DNA of 64,000 nt from positions 1 through 64,000 of the forward strand of contig NZ_CAKRAH010000012.1 of assembly GCF_934294775.1 (NCBI RefSeq), read 5' to 3'. Of this stretch, positions 34,392 through 43,053 are shown in pieces. The position numbers were made by a program, and so were the translations under genes. Every line of letters begins with the position of its first letter. The first letter of the stretch is position 1. This DNA is from an uncultured Dorea sp. GTDB lineage: Bacteria > Bacillota > Clostridia > Lachnospirales > Lachnospiraceae. Below the pieces are notes generated by a model, which worked only from the letters and a program-made list of their open reading frames with translations, was not told the DNA's origin and did no database searches.

Positions 34392-34772
34392 TTACCGGGA
34401 TTCCCCATTCTTTTGTTTCTTTTTCTCTTTTCTGCTGCAGATCAGATGCCATACTGCAAGAAACGGATGATACAACAGCATCCTTGGTCCGGAAAAACGC
34501 ATAACCTCCCGGATTTTCTCCCGCATTTCCGACTTATAACAATGTACCTTGCAGTTCGCACAGAATGTCTTTTCTTCCATGAACGGACATTTCCGGCTTC
34601 TTAATTTTGCATAATTGGAAAGTTCCTGACAGACAGGACACATCCTGTCTGCCTGTCCTGTTCCATGATGTTTTCTGCAATATAAGCGTATCATCTCTTC
34701 TACAACGTACTGCTCTTTCTGGCGTTTCTTTTCTGTTTTGTCTGATTTATTCTGCATTTTCTTATTCTGCAT
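34392..34772 (-). CDS. YgbA-type 'nitrous oxide-stimulated promoter' family protein
   Basis: The 126-residue Cys/Lys/Arg-rich protein matches the small YgbA_NO family: MIRLYCRKHHGTGQADRMCP, CQELSNYAKLRSRKCPFMEE, KTFCANCKVHCYKSEMREKI and VMRFSGPRMLLYHPFLAVWH. The paired Cys residues (RMCPVC, FCANCKVHC) suggest metal binding. In enterobacteria the gene responds to nitric oxide; its biochemical role is unknown. It overlaps the end of the ybaN-like gene by 11 bases within the heme operon. Confidence 0.8.
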   Translation of the reverse strand: MQNKKMQNKSDKTEKKRQKEQYVVEEMIRLYCRKHHGTGQADRMCPVCQELSNYAKLRSRKCPFMEEKTFCANCKVHCYKSEMREKIREVMRFSGPRMLLYHPFLAVWHLICSRKEKKKQKNGESR

Positions 34773-35166
34773 TCCTTTGTTCCCCGTTTTCTGCTCCGAC
34801 TGTTTTCACTCTCAGGAAGAAATACAGGATATGGCATACCCACACCACTGCAATGCATATTCTTCCGACAGGTACATTTTTCATACAGATAAAACCGATA
34901 GCCATAACAGCCGTTACCATCCCTATAATCTTACATTTTGTGCCAGGTGTCATTGCACGTTTCTGTACGAAGCTGTCCAGATGCTTCTTATATAGATTCG
35001 TTCCCATGAACCACGCATGTAACTTTTCCGAACTTTTTGCAAAGCAGAATAACGTGGCCATATAAAATGGGACAGTCGGAAGAATCGGAAGGATGATTCC
35101 TATCGTTCCAAGTCCAAGGCACAAAAATCCTAATAATGTCCAAACTATTTTTAACGAATTTTTCAT
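34762..35166 (-). CDS. YbaN/DUF454-family inner-membrane protein
   Basis: The 134-residue protein has the DUF454 signature near the N-terminus (TLLGFLCLGLGTIGIILPIL, PTVPFYMATLFCFAKSSEKL, HAWFMGTNLYKKHLDSF) and three or four membrane helices. The function is unknown; DUF454 genes recur next to heme or iron transport genes, as here between the ATPase and the YgbA-type protein. AAAGGAGATTAA precedes the ATG. Confidence 0.88.
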   Translation of the reverse strand: MKNSLKIVWTLLGFLCLGLGTIGIILPILPTVPFYMATLFCFAKSSEKLHAWFMGTNLYKKHLDSFVQKRAMTPGTKCKIIGMVTAVMAIGFICMKNVPVGRICIAVVWVCHILYFFLRVKTVGAENGEQRNAE

Positions 35167-35178
35167 TTAATCTCCTTT

Positions 35179-36006
35179 TTATACCGCCAGTACGAATTTC
35201 CGCCCGTCTATACTGGTTACACCCAGATTGATTCCATACAATTCCCGGATGCTTTCTTCTGTGATCACATCCTCCGGCGCACCTTCTACCAGAACCTGTC
35301 CATCTTTCAGTCCGATAATTCTGTCCGAATATGTAATCGCCTGATTGATATCATGTAATACCATGACAATCGTGATTCCATATTCCTGGTTTAACTTCTT
35401 TACAAGCTTAAGAATCTCTATCTGATACCGGATATCCAGATAGGTAGTTGGTTCATCCAGAAACAGGGTCTTTGTTCCCTGTGCAAGCGCCATCGCGATC
35501 CACACCCGCTGCCTTTGTCCTCCGGAAAGCCTGCTTACCTCACGGTTCCTGTATTCCGTAAGTCCGGTTACTTCCATCGCCCACTGAATCTTCTCTTCAT
35601 CTTCCCGGCTGTTTGCCTGCATCATCTTTTTATAAGGCGTACGTCCAAAGCTTATCAGGCTTTCTACCGTAATATCATCCGATGCCGTGTTATACTGCTG
35701 GACAATTGCTACCTTTCTGGCAAATTCTTTTAAGTTCAGATTCAATATATTCTTTCCTTTTAAGAATATGTTGCCCTTTGCCGGATAGAGATTCTTCGTC
35801 ATCAGGGAAAATAATGTCGATTTACCGCATCCATTCGCGCCCATGATCGTTGTAACCTTTCCTTCTTCGATCTGGAAAGATACGCCGTTTAAGATTTTAT
35901 TTTTCCCATAAGAAAAATGTACATTTTTCACTTTCATAGCCGGAGTCACTTTTTCACCATCTATTTTAAGATTTTTCCGGAGGTTCTGTCTCATCTTATC
36001 TTCCAT
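35179..36006 (-). CDS. Heme/iron-siderophore ABC transporter ATPase (FecE/HmuV family)
   Basis: The 275-residue ATPase contains VHFSYGKNKILNGVSFQIEE, Walker A TIMGANGCGKSTLFSLM, Q-loop VAIVQQYNTASDDITVESL, signature RLSGGQRQRVWIAMALAQ, Walker B TLFLDEPTTYLDIRYQIEIL and H-loop VMVLHDINQAITYSDRI. The T-Y-L-D after Walker B is characteristic of iron-siderophore/heme/B12 ATPases. It overlaps the permease end. The internal ATG at 35994 is an alternative start. It is the energy unit of the heme importer. Confidence 0.92.
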   Translation of the reverse strand: MEDKMRQNLRKNLKIDGEKVTPAMKVKNVHFSYGKNKILNGVSFQIEEGKVTTIMGANGCGKSTLFSLMTKNLYPAKGNIFLKGKNILNLNLKEFARKVAIVQQYNTASDDITVESLISFGRTPYKKMMQANSREDEEKIQWAMEVTGLTEYRNREVSRLSGGQRQRVWIAMALAQGTKTLFLDEPTTYLDIRYQIEILKLVKKLNQEYGITIVMVLHDINQAITYSDRIIGLKDGQVLVEGAPEDVITEESIRELYGINLGVTSIDGRKFVLAV

Positions 36007-37048
36007 ATTTTTTCGATCTCCTTAACAGAATAATGAAGAATGGTCCTCCGACCACACTCATGATAATCGATGCTGACACTTCATACGGAGCAGCGATCGT
36101 TCGTCCCACAGTATCTGCAAGCAAGAATGTAAATGCTCCAAACAATGCTGAAAATGGTATCAATGCCTTATGATCGGAACCAACCAGTATTCTTCCCACA
36201 TGCGGCACGATCAGTCCCAGGAAGCTTACAATTCCTGCTACTGCCGTCGAGATACTCGCCAGTAAAACTGCAATCAACGATATGATAATACGCATGACAT
36301 TGACATTAATTCCCAGACTTCTTGCGGTCTTATCCTCCAGCGTAAGCAGATTGCATGTCCCTGAAAATGCTGCTGCCAGCAGAAGTCCGATCACTACATA
36401 CGGGATCAGCGTCTTTACATCATCCCATGTTTTCATCGTTATATTTCCATTTACAATGGCTGCCACACCGGACATATTCCCTCCGCTCATGGAGTTCAGT
36501 GCACTTGAAAGTCCTGTAAACATAGCATCTACCGCTACACCTACCAGAATAATCCGAAGCGGGCTAAGTCCTCCCTTCCACGACAGACTGTACACCATAA
36601 TAAATGCTGCCACGCCTCCGAGGAATGCGAAAAACGGAGTAAAGAAAAATAACGTCGGTGCAAATGCCGTAATTAATACCGCTGCAAAACTTGCCCCGCT
36701 CGAAATTCCGATAATGCCCGGATCTGCCAGTGGATTTTTCAGAACTGCCTGGAATAATACGCCAGATACCGCTACTGCCGCACCTGCCAGCATCGAGATG
36801 ATAATTCTTGGAAATCGCAGATCATAGATCGTCGCTACATCCTGATTATATTCTACAAACAATCCCTTTAACAGCTCCTGAAAGCCGATCTTTAAACTTC
36901 CGATATTTACCGCTGCAAAGAATAACCCAACCAGAAGTATGAGCATAATTACAAATGCTGCTACACTTTTTACTGCTTTCTGCTTCTGATGTTTTTCCGC
37001 CAGACCATTTTCGGCCGGTTGTCCTGCAGCTATGCTTTTTTCTTTCAT
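35996..37048 (-). CDS. FecCD-family heme/iron ABC permease
   Basis: The 350-residue protein has about ten membrane helices and FecCD family marks: DLRFPRIIISMLAGAAVAVS, GVLFQAVLKNPLADPGIIGI, SSGASFAAV, RIILVGVAVDAMFTGL, SLGINVNVMRIIISL, VAGIVSFLGLIVPHVGRILV and ADTVGRTIAAPYEVSASIIM. Such permeases dimerise to move heme, siderophores or B12. The start overlaps the binding-protein stop (GTATGA) and has AGGAGGAA upstream. Confidence 0.94.
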   Translation of the reverse strand: MKEKSIAAGQPAENGLAEKHQKQKAVKSVAAFVIMLILLVGLFFAAVNIGSLKIGFQELLKGLFVEYNQDVATIYDLRFPRIIISMLAGAAVAVSGVLFQAVLKNPLADPGIIGISSGASFAAVLITAFAPTLFFFTPFFAFLGGVAAFIMVYSLSWKGGLSPLRIILVGVAVDAMFTGLSSALNSMSGGNMSGVAAIVNGNITMKTWDDVKTLIPYVVIGLLLAAAFSGTCNLLTLEDKTARSLGINVNVMRIIISLIAVLLASISTAVAGIVSFLGLIVPHVGRILVGSDHKALIPFSALFGAFTFLLADTVGRTIAAPYEVSASIIMSVVGGPFFIILLRRSKKYGR

Positions 37049-38169
37049 ACTTCCTCCTGCGTTTTTATTCGTTCTTCATTCTTTTCTATATGCTTTCCGG
37101 CGTTATCTCCTGATCGCTGCTCTGAGGTCTTCCCGGCATGCGTTTCTTTATTATCTGCCTCATTACCGTCATCATTTTCCGGATACAGGATCCCCTGCAG
37201 TTCTTCCAATGCATCCTGATATTTAAAATTAGCACTCATTCCAAAGCTTCCATAAGATAAGTCATATACTCTTTTGTTCTTCACTGCTTCAAAATGCTGC
37301 CAGATGTCATTTTCCGCAAAGTCTTTTTCGAACATTTCCATAACCTGATCCGGAAGTGCGTGTGCAGTTCTCAAGATAATATCCGGCTCTTTTGTCTTCA
37401 TATCTTCTGTATTAACGTTCAGGAACTCCTGATCTGAATCTGGATAGACATTTTCCCCTCCGGCAAGCTCTACCAGACTTCCTACGTACGAATTCGGAGT
37501 GGCAATAACATAAGATCCCGGAAGACCCATAAGAATCATGACTTTTGGCTTTTCCTGGTCTTTGCTCTTCTTTTTATATTCTTTATAGAACTTCGTAAAC
37601 TTGTCTACCTCTTTCTGTGCCTGCTCTTCTCTGTCGAAGATTTCTCCTAATTCCTGAATCGATCGGTACATCCCCTGCACACTTCTTAAGTTTAAAAATG
37701 CCCAGTCGCTACCGATTGCTTCGTATTTTGGCTGAAGATCACTTTGCAGCGAGATTGGACTTAAGATCCAGTCCGGATCCAGAGATGCCACAACTTCCAT
37801 GTCCGGACTCATCGCGGTTCCTACCGTCGTTGCATCTTTATAGCGTTTCGGAATCGTTGATACGGAGCTTTCACATACTCCGGTCAGATCAAGTTCCAGT
37901 TTGTCACAGATCTCTGCAACTGCAGGTGAGGTAGCGATGATCTTCGGATCACCACCCGATTCCTGCACCTTCTTTTTCGCTGTTTCTACGGCCTTCTTTT
38001 CCTGTGGGTCATCGATTTCCAGAGATATCGTATCATCTGTCTGAACACCTGCACTGCTTTCCTGCTTTTTCAGTTCTTTTTGGTTCTGGTTCACACATGC
38101 AGTCAGCGAAGTCAGGGCTGTGGCTGTAAGCAGCACTGCCATTCCCCGTTTCCACCATCTATTCATCAT
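37045..38169 (-). CDS. isdE: Heme ABC transporter substrate-binding lipoprotein (IsdE/HtsA-like)
   Basis: The start at 38169 gives a lipoprotein signal with lipobox LTAC (AVLLTATALTSLTACVNQ), a charged linker and a type III binding protein. VGTAMSPDMEVVASLDPDW matches the IsdE/HtsA segment holding the axial Met, and ILRTAHALPDQVMEMFEKD holds the expected His, followed by NDIWQHFEAVKNKRVYDLSY GSFGMSANFK-type sequence. These are the Met/His heme ligands of S. aureus IsdE and S. pyogenes HtsA, so heme is the likely cargo. The C-terminal tail is Glu/Lys/Asp-rich. It overlaps the Shp-like gene and the permease. Confidence 0.88.
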   Translation of the reverse strand: MMNRWWKRGMAVLLTATALTSLTACVNQNQKELKKQESSAGVQTDDTISLEIDDPQEKKAVETAKKKVQESGGDPKIIATSPAVAEICDKLELDLTGVCESSVSTIPKRYKDATTVGTAMSPDMEVVASLDPDWILSPISLQSDLQPKYEAIGSDWAFLNLRSVQGMYRSIQELGEIFDREEQAQKEVDKFTKFYKEYKKKSKDQEKPKVMILMGLPGSYVIATPNSYVGSLVELAGGENVYPDSDQEFLNVNTEDMKTKEPDIILRTAHALPDQVMEMFEKDFAENDIWQHFEAVKNKRVYDLSYGSFGMSANFKYQDALEELQGILYPENDDGNEADNKETHAGKTSEQRSGDNAGKHIEKNEERIKTQEEV

Positions 38170-39193
38170 CGTCTTCTGCGCCTCCCCATCTTCTCCAGTT
38201 CCTGCGGAAGAAATATACGATTGCCGCAACGGCACCGATCAGGATCAGACCACAGAGCACAACTGCCAGTGCCACCTGGAATATCCGGCTTCCTGTTCCT
38301 GACTTATTCGCTGTATCTGTATCCGCATCTTCCGCCGTTGAAAGGCTTAATCCTTCTGCTGTATTCAGACTGGAGTCTCCCGATGTGTTTCCCGCAGCTT
38401 TAGCGGCTTCAGAAACACTGCTTTTCAGTCCCGAAGTGCCTGTTTTCACATTTTCTGAAGCAGATGCCTCTGCCTTTGCTGTTCCGGTTGTTTTTGACCC
38501 GGATGAGGTAATTCCTGACGCTGTGCCTCCTGTCGTCTGGCCACTTCCGCTTAATGCTTCCGCAGATGTACCACCGGATACTGTGCCAGATTCCGTCTGG
38601 CCGCCTGTACTGTTATTTTCCTCATATCCCGAAGCTTCTGTCACCATCGTGGCATTCATATCTGTATTGTTACCTTCCGCATAATCACTTGGATATGCAT
38701 AGTAGATAACGGTACGGTCCATTGCCGTTACATACATGGAGATTCTCACGATACTGTTTTCACTTGGTACCTGCATACAGATATCGGCTGTCGAACCATT
38801 GCCATCCGTGCCATTCCCCGTCACACCCATCGCCGGGGTCTGCCAACCGGAGTCTCCGACATTTTGCACCTTAAAATCCAGTCCGCTCGTATAATCCATC
38901 ATACTCATGCGGATTGTCAGATAATATTCCCCACTGTCTGTTACTTCCAGAATTCCATTGGAATAGATACAGGTCTCTGCCATTCCCTGTCCGGTTGCAT
39001 AGGAAGCTTCCCCACCGGAATCCTCGATTACTCCGGTTACCGGATGTGCATAACACCGGTTCACCGCACAGGTATATACCGTTCCACTTGCCGCATAACT
39101 TTTTACCGCAAGTCCTCCGGTTCCGAGTATCAATGCCGCTGCCACCGCCAGAAACCGGTGCCAGACGGATCTTTTTGCTTTCCTTTCCTTCAT
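38159..39193 (-). CDS. Shp-like heme-binding surface protein
   Basis: The 344-residue protein has a signal peptide (VWHRFLAVAAALILGTGGLA), an N-terminal domain of about 150 residues (TVYTCAVNRCYAHPVTGVIE, ATGQGMAETCIYSNGILEV, SGEYYLTIRMSMMDYTSGLD, VRISMYVTAMDRTVIYYAYP), a long Ser/Thr/Gly-rich stalk and a C-terminal membrane helix with basic tail (VALAVVLCGLILIGAVAAIV). The domain matches the streptococcal Shp family, which holds heme by two methionines; Met in GQGM and in MYVTAM are candidates. In streptococci Shp passes heme to HtsA, encoded next to it as here. Confidence 0.85.
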   Translation of the reverse strand: MKERKAKRSVWHRFLAVAAALILGTGGLAVKSYAASGTVYTCAVNRCYAHPVTGVIEDSGGEASYATGQGMAETCIYSNGILEVTDSGEYYLTIRMSMMDYTSGLDFKVQNVGDSGWQTPAMGVTGNGTDGNGSTADICMQVPSENSIVRISMYVTAMDRTVIYYAYPSDYAEGNNTDMNATMVTEASGYEENNSTGGQTESGTVSGGTSAEALSGSGQTTGGTASGITSSGSKTTGTAKAEASASENVKTGTSGLKSSVSEAAKAAGNTSGDSSLNTAEGLSLSTAEDADTDTANKSGTGSRIFQVALAVVLCGLILIGAVAAIVYFFRRNWRRWGGAEDDDE

Positions 39194-39196
39194 ACT

Positions 39197-40060
39197 CTAC
39201 TCTCCCATATCTTTTTTCTGTCTCTTTTTCTTCAGGAAGACTAATGCCAGACATACCACACTCGACACCATCGCTACCATCCAGACTCCGTAATTTCCTG
39301 TATCCCCTGTTTTTACACTGGCTGTTTTTAAGCTGCTGCCAGTCTTATTAGCTGACGCAAGACTTCCGGAGGTACTGCCTAATTTGCTTCCCCCAAGAGT
39401 GCTGCTCCCAAGCTTACCAGATCCCAGCGTATTACTTCCAAGTGTATTCTTTTTTAACGTGTTGCTAATACCGTTTGCCGCATTCTGATTGCCGTTCCCG
39501 CTGTTATTATTGTTGTTATTTCCACTGTTTCCATTATTTTTATTATCTGTATCGCTTTTTTTACTTGTGTATGTAATGGTAAATGTGGTCGTTCCCGTAT
39601 AATTTCCCGGTACAGCAGCTTTTATCTCATCTCCCCGGATCGTCAATGTGCCGGACAGACTTTTTGTAATCTTTTCCTCGTCCTTCAGATCAGACAGTAC
39701 GATCTCCTGATTGCCAAAATCATTTTCAAATTTCAGCGTATTCGTCCCGGAATTTAATATCCCTCCTTCCGGTGCTGATACCGTCAGGATTCCTGTTTTA
39801 TCTTTTACATCGATATCAATACTGTAATTCTGAATCTGATCATTTTCAGAATCCAGCGCACCAAAGTTCGCCGCAGACGGGATCGACATAATATAGGATG
39901 GCTCCTCGATATAATGCGCAACATTTGCTGTTATCACAGTTTTTTGTTCGCTTTTCTGCCTATTTGTTTCCTGGGCACAGACCGGCTGTGTAACCAGAAG
40001 ACATCCTGTTACTCCTGCCAGAATTAATATATTTGATTTTCTTTTTTGTCTTCTTTTCAT
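39197..40060 (-). CDS. Anchored cell-surface protein with accessory domain shared with the NEAT-like protein
   Basis: The 287-residue protein has a signal peptide (KSNILILAGVTGCLLVTQPV), a domain at about residues 40-165 (VITANVAHYIEEPSYIMSIP, SAANFGALDS, GNYTGTTTFTITYTSK), an Asn/Gly/Ser stalk with repeated NTLGS/KLGSS-type units, and a C-terminal sorting-like end: VKTGDTGNYGVWM, a hydrophobic helix and KKKRQKK. The VKTGD motif resembles the non-LPXTG sortase signals of Clostridia. The domain clearly repeats the C-terminal domain of the next upstream protein. It probably positions heme handling at the cell wall; inference. Confidence 0.75.
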   Translation of the reverse strand: MKRRQKRKSNILILAGVTGCLLVTQPVCAQETNRQKSEQKTVITANVAHYIEEPSYIMSIPSAANFGALDSENDQIQNYSIDIDVKDKTGILTVSAPEGGILNSGTNTLKFENDFGNQEIVLSDLKDEEKITKSLSGTLTIRGDEIKAAVPGNYTGTTTFTITYTSKKSDTDNKNNGNSGNNNNNNSGNGNQNAANGISNTLKKNTLGSNTLGSGKLGSSTLGGSKLGSTSGSLASANKTGSSLKTASVKTGDTGNYGVWMVAMVSSVVCLALVFLKKKRQKKDMGE

Positions 40061-40083
40061 TTAGAATTTCTCCAAAATAACAA

Positions 40084-40125
40084 GAATCCTCCGGGAACAT
40101 ATAACTAACTATGAACGGAGGATTC
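40084..40125 (-). terminator. Attenuating hairpin between the NEAT-like and anchored genes
   Basis: GAATCCTCCG (40084-40093) pairs perfectly with CGGAGGATTC (40116-40125); the minus strand continues TTGTTATTTT. Partial termination here would make the secreted protein more abundant than the downstream uptake machinery. Confidence 0.65.
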
Positions 40126-40167
40126 CTGATTTATTTATTATTCAGTTATTCCAGCCTGTACTTCTCT

Positions 40168-41127
40168 TTATTTTCCAGCATATGAGATTGTAAAGGTTGT
40201 TGTGCCTGTATAATTTCCTGCTGTTGCAGCTTTTACAGCTTCTGCGGATACACTCAGTTCTCCTGAAAGCTTTCCTCCTGTGGTATCTTCTGTAATCTGC
40301 TGTGTTCCGAAGCTGTTCGCAAATGCAAGTTTGTTGCTTCCGCTTGTGAGTTCTCCGGCTGCCGGAGTTGTTACAGATAATGTGCCATTGAGATCAGTTG
40401 CTGTTACTGTTACGTCATATTTTACTTTGTTATCTTTGTCTCTGCTTAATGTTCCCATTGCTGCGCTTTCCGGTACGGTTACTGTGTAAGCCGGCTCTGA
40501 GATTTTCTTTTCTACGTTTGCAGTAATCTCCATATCCTTGGAATCTGTTGTTGTATTGCCTGTGCCTGATCCGGAATTTTTCTTTGTCAGGTCTGTTACT
40601 TTTGCATAGAAATTCTGATTCATGTTCATTACGACATTGACATATGCAGATGTTTCAATTCCTTCTTCAAAGTTGTCTACTGCCGAACGTGGAAGATCAA
40701 CCGTTACAGCCTGTGTTGTAAGCTCATCGCCTGCGTTAATTCCAAACGCAGCTCCTGTAGTATCAAATGTTTTTACTGCTTTTGTAGTAATATCTAACTC
40801 ACCTGTATAAGTAGCTCCGTCTAACGTCATAACCACATCTTTGATAGTGCCGTCAGTTCCCTGATCTGGATAACTAGGAATTGGATATGCTACATAAAAA
40901 GTAAGTTCTGCAGTATCATCAGATAATGTAACATCTGCTTCATGCGCAAAGATGGAATCACACATACTTGCTTTCTCCGGATTGCTTCCGTTCATAAAGT
41001 GAATCGTTCCTGTATATGCCCCATTCTCATAATCTGCTGATGTGTTGTCTGCTGCAAATGCTGTACTGCACATGCCTGCTACAAGTGCTGCTGATAAAAT
41101 AACTCCTGAAATCTTTCTTAATCTCAT
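40168..41127 (-). CDS. Secreted NEAT-like protein, candidate hemophore
   Basis: The 319-residue protein has a signal peptide (SGVILSAALVAGMCSTAFA) and no membrane anchor. Residues about 30-185 resemble a NEAT domain: ENGAYTGTIHFMNGSN, KASMCDSIFAHEADVTLSDD, TAELTFYVAYPIP, AVTVDLPRSAVDNFEEGIET and SAYVNVVMNMNQNFYAKVTD. The usual Y-x3-Y heme motif near the last strand is not seen, while several Met residues are, as in Met-ligating Shr NEAT domains. After a Gly/Ser/Thr linker a second domain (EITANVEKKISEPAYTVTVP, GNYTGTTTFTISYAGK) repeats that of the anchored neighbour. CAGGGAGG precedes the ATG. Confidence 0.75.
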   Translation of the reverse strand: MRLRKISGVILSAALVAGMCSTAFAADNTSADYENGAYTGTIHFMNGSNPEKASMCDSIFAHEADVTLSDDTAELTFYVAYPIPSYPDQGTDGTIKDVVMTLDGATYTGELDITTKAVKTFDTTGAAFGINAGDELTTQAVTVDLPRSAVDNFEEGIETSAYVNVVMNMNQNFYAKVTDLTKKNSGSGTGNTTTDSKDMEITANVEKKISEPAYTVTVPESAAMGTLSRDKDNKVKYDVTVTATDLNGTLSVTTPAAGELTSGSNKLAFANSFGTQQITEDTTGGKLSGELSVSAEAVKAATAGNYTGTTTFTISYAGK

Positions 41128-41306
41128 TCTATTTAGCCTCCCTGGTTTTTAATTATTATATAAACTCCTGACTTCCACAGAATCTGAGCGCGCCTTCAAA
41201 TCTGTCTGTGTGATTCTGGAATTTTATATCAATTTTCAGTTGTACTGCTTTTTATTTGTATTATTTTGTATGCTTTATTTTTTGTGCTGTTCTGTAATAC
41301 TTTGCT

Positions 41307-41858
41307 TTATACCACCTTTAACGTGCAGTTCACTTCCGCACCGTTTTTCGGCGTCATCTTTTCATCCGCACTGCATGTTGCATATTTTACTGTCAGTGGA
41401 TATTCACCTGCCTGCAGTTCCCTGTTCAGTGTGATATGGTAAATGTGCTGTCCCGGCTTTATCTTTTTTGATGTGTAAATGGTCTCGTCTGTATCCGGCA
41501 GATAGAACGATATTTCAAAATATACTTCGTTCTCCTCCGGGTTCATAAGTTCTACATCTACATCTTTACTTCCGGATGCCACGGTAATTGTCTTGTATCC
41601 CGGTATCTGAATTCCTTTTTCTGTACTGGCTTTCTGACCTTCACTTTCCGGCTTTGTCTGCTCTTCTTCAAATGCAGTGTCGTAATTGGTTACTTCTTTT
41701 GGCTGCATACGGTTATATATAATCCCGGCTGCGATGACTGCTGCCAGACCGATTCCGGCTACGATCAGTTTTCTTTTTTTCCGGTTTTTTTGTTCTGTAG
41801 TTGTCTGTATGTTTACTGTCTGTGTTGTTTCTGGTTGTATCTGTTCTTTATCACTCAT
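41307..41858 (-). CDS. Membrane-anchored protein of unknown function in the heme locus
   Basis: Not recognised. The 183-residue product has a cytosolic Thr/Gln-rich N-terminus, one membrane helix at about residues 31-48 (RKLIVAGIGLAAVIAAGIIY), and an extracellular beta-rich domain (IPGYKTITVASGSKDVDVEL, NPEENEVYFEISFYLPDTDE, IYHITLNRELQAGEYPLTVK). Only one segment is long enough to span the membrane. AGGGATGATAAG precedes the ATG at 41858; a longer frame to 41921 lacks an RBS. It lies between the regulators and the NEAT-like gene, so a role at the surface in the same system is plausible. Confidence 0.65.
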   Translation of the reverse strand: MSDKEQIQPETTQTVNIQTTTEQKNRKKRKLIVAGIGLAAVIAAGIIYNRMQPKEVTNYDTAFEEEQTKPESEGQKASTEKGIQIPGYKTITVASGSKDVDVELMNPEENEVYFEISFYLPDTDETIYTSKKIKPGQHIYHITLNRELQAGEYPLTVKYATCSADEKMTPKNGAEVNCTLKVV

Positions 41859-41934
41859 CTTATCATCCCTTTGTTTTACGGTTAGTTGCTTCCAACTTTT
41901 TTGACACCAATGATATAACATACCATTTCAAACT

Positions 41935-42110
41935 CCGTCAATGAATTTTCCCGTTTTTCTTTTTGCATTTAATGCAATAAAAAAACAGGAAAACACGGGA
42001 TTTTCTTTTTCTTAAAATGCAAAAAATTGCGTTATCTAAAAAGTCAAATTCTCGTATTTTCCTGTATTTACAAGGTTTTTTCTGATTTTTCCGTTTTTGT
42101 ATATACTCTT
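41935..42110. promoter_or_regulatory. AT-rich regulatory region with palindromes and repeated TTTTCCYGT motifs
   Basis: TTGCATTTAATGCAA near 41965 is a perfect palindrome and AATGCAAAAAATTGCGTT near 42016 a near-perfect one. The motif TTTTCCYGT or its complement occurs three times (about 41947, 41983 and 42058). Such clustering upstream of the heme surface genes looks like binding sites for one of the two adjacent regulators. Confidence 0.5.
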
Positions 42111-42176
42111 GTTATTTCTATTTTTTAAGTCGTTTTTTGTTTTGATAACTTTTCTCAACAATTCTTTTCAACACTA

Positions 42177-43013
42177 CTATAACCAGAACAGCAATAGTGC
42201 TGTACTCTCCGGCATATGCTGTCTTCCCACACTGCTTGTTACCGTGACCGGTACTTTTGCCACGATACTGCCCCCCTGATAATAGTGTATTTCACAGGCC
42301 GATATCGGAATATAGATTCTTCCTTCTTCAGACCTTGCAACAATCAATCTGCTGTTATCCTCATACCTGAGTGTATCCAGATATCCTATTCTTTCTTTAC
42401 CGTCCAATCTTGATTTTGCCGTTAAAGCTTTTACTCTCAATACCAGATATGGTGTATCTTCTTCCCATACAATCTCTGCTCTTTCTTCAAATCCATGCAT
42501 CGCCATGGATAATGAAGCCGTATCCGGCCGGCGGTTCAGTCTGTAGATTCCGTATTTTACCTGATAATTTCCATAACGTTTGATATTGTATATTACATCT
42601 TCGTTTAACTGTTTCTTCCTGCTGATTACAACACTCTTTTGCTGCTCGTAATCCTTCAGCATCAGTTCCAGCATATAGAGATCCACATTTTCAAGCATAT
42701 TTCCCAATGTTTCCTTCACCGAATCTTCTGTTCCCCCAATATCTGTTAAATATCTTTCTAATCTTGTGAGCAGATTCTTATAACGTTCAATCCAGACTCT
42801 CCCGGCTTTTGTAAATGTAAGATCTTCACCCAGATATCCCTGTTCCATACAGGTTTTATAAAAGCGGTATACGGTCGATGCATTTACCCCGCAGATCTTT
42901 GCCACTTCTCCCTGTGCTCCTTTTTTCTTCTCCAGTTTATCAAGCTCCAGCACATACTGGATCTGTGCCATCGTCGGTTGATTTTTTCTCTTAAGATGTG
43001 CGCCCTTTTCCAT
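42177..43013 (-). CDS. HTH regulator, C-terminal domain shared with the DtxR-like neighbour
   Basis: The 278-residue protein begins with a MarR/DtxR-like winged helix (QIQYVLELDKLEKKKGAQGE, VAKICGVNASTVYRFYKTCM, EQGYLGEDLTFTKAGRVW). A helical segment follows (LLTRLERYLTDIGGTEDSVK, ETLGNMLENVDLYMLELMLK) with much of the DtxR dimer-domain layout but without its Cys-x2-Glu-His ligands. The last about 130 residues (FEERAEIVWEEDTPYLVLRV to SIVAKVPVTVTSSVG) parallel those of the next protein. It is 40 bases after that gene and upstream of the heme genes, so it likely controls them. Confidence 0.7.
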   Translation of the reverse strand: MEKGAHLKRKNQPTMAQIQYVLELDKLEKKKGAQGEVAKICGVNASTVYRFYKTCMEQGYLGEDLTFTKAGRVWIERYKNLLTRLERYLTDIGGTEDSVKETLGNMLENVDLYMLELMLKDYEQQKSVVISRKKQLNEDVIYNIKRYGNYQVKYGIYRLNRRPDTASLSMAMHGFEERAEIVWEEDTPYLVLRVKALTAKSRLDGKERIGYLDTLRYEDNSRLIVARSEEGRIYIPISACEIHYYQGGSIVAKVPVTVTSSVGRQHMPESTALLLFWL

Positions 43014-43053
43014 GTGAACTTCCTTCTCCTGTTGTTCTTTCTTTTATTCTCTA

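Noticed and set aside
34165..34452. 95-codon minus-strand ORF at the start of the ABC pair
   Set aside because: It overlaps the real starts of two well-supported genes in other frames.
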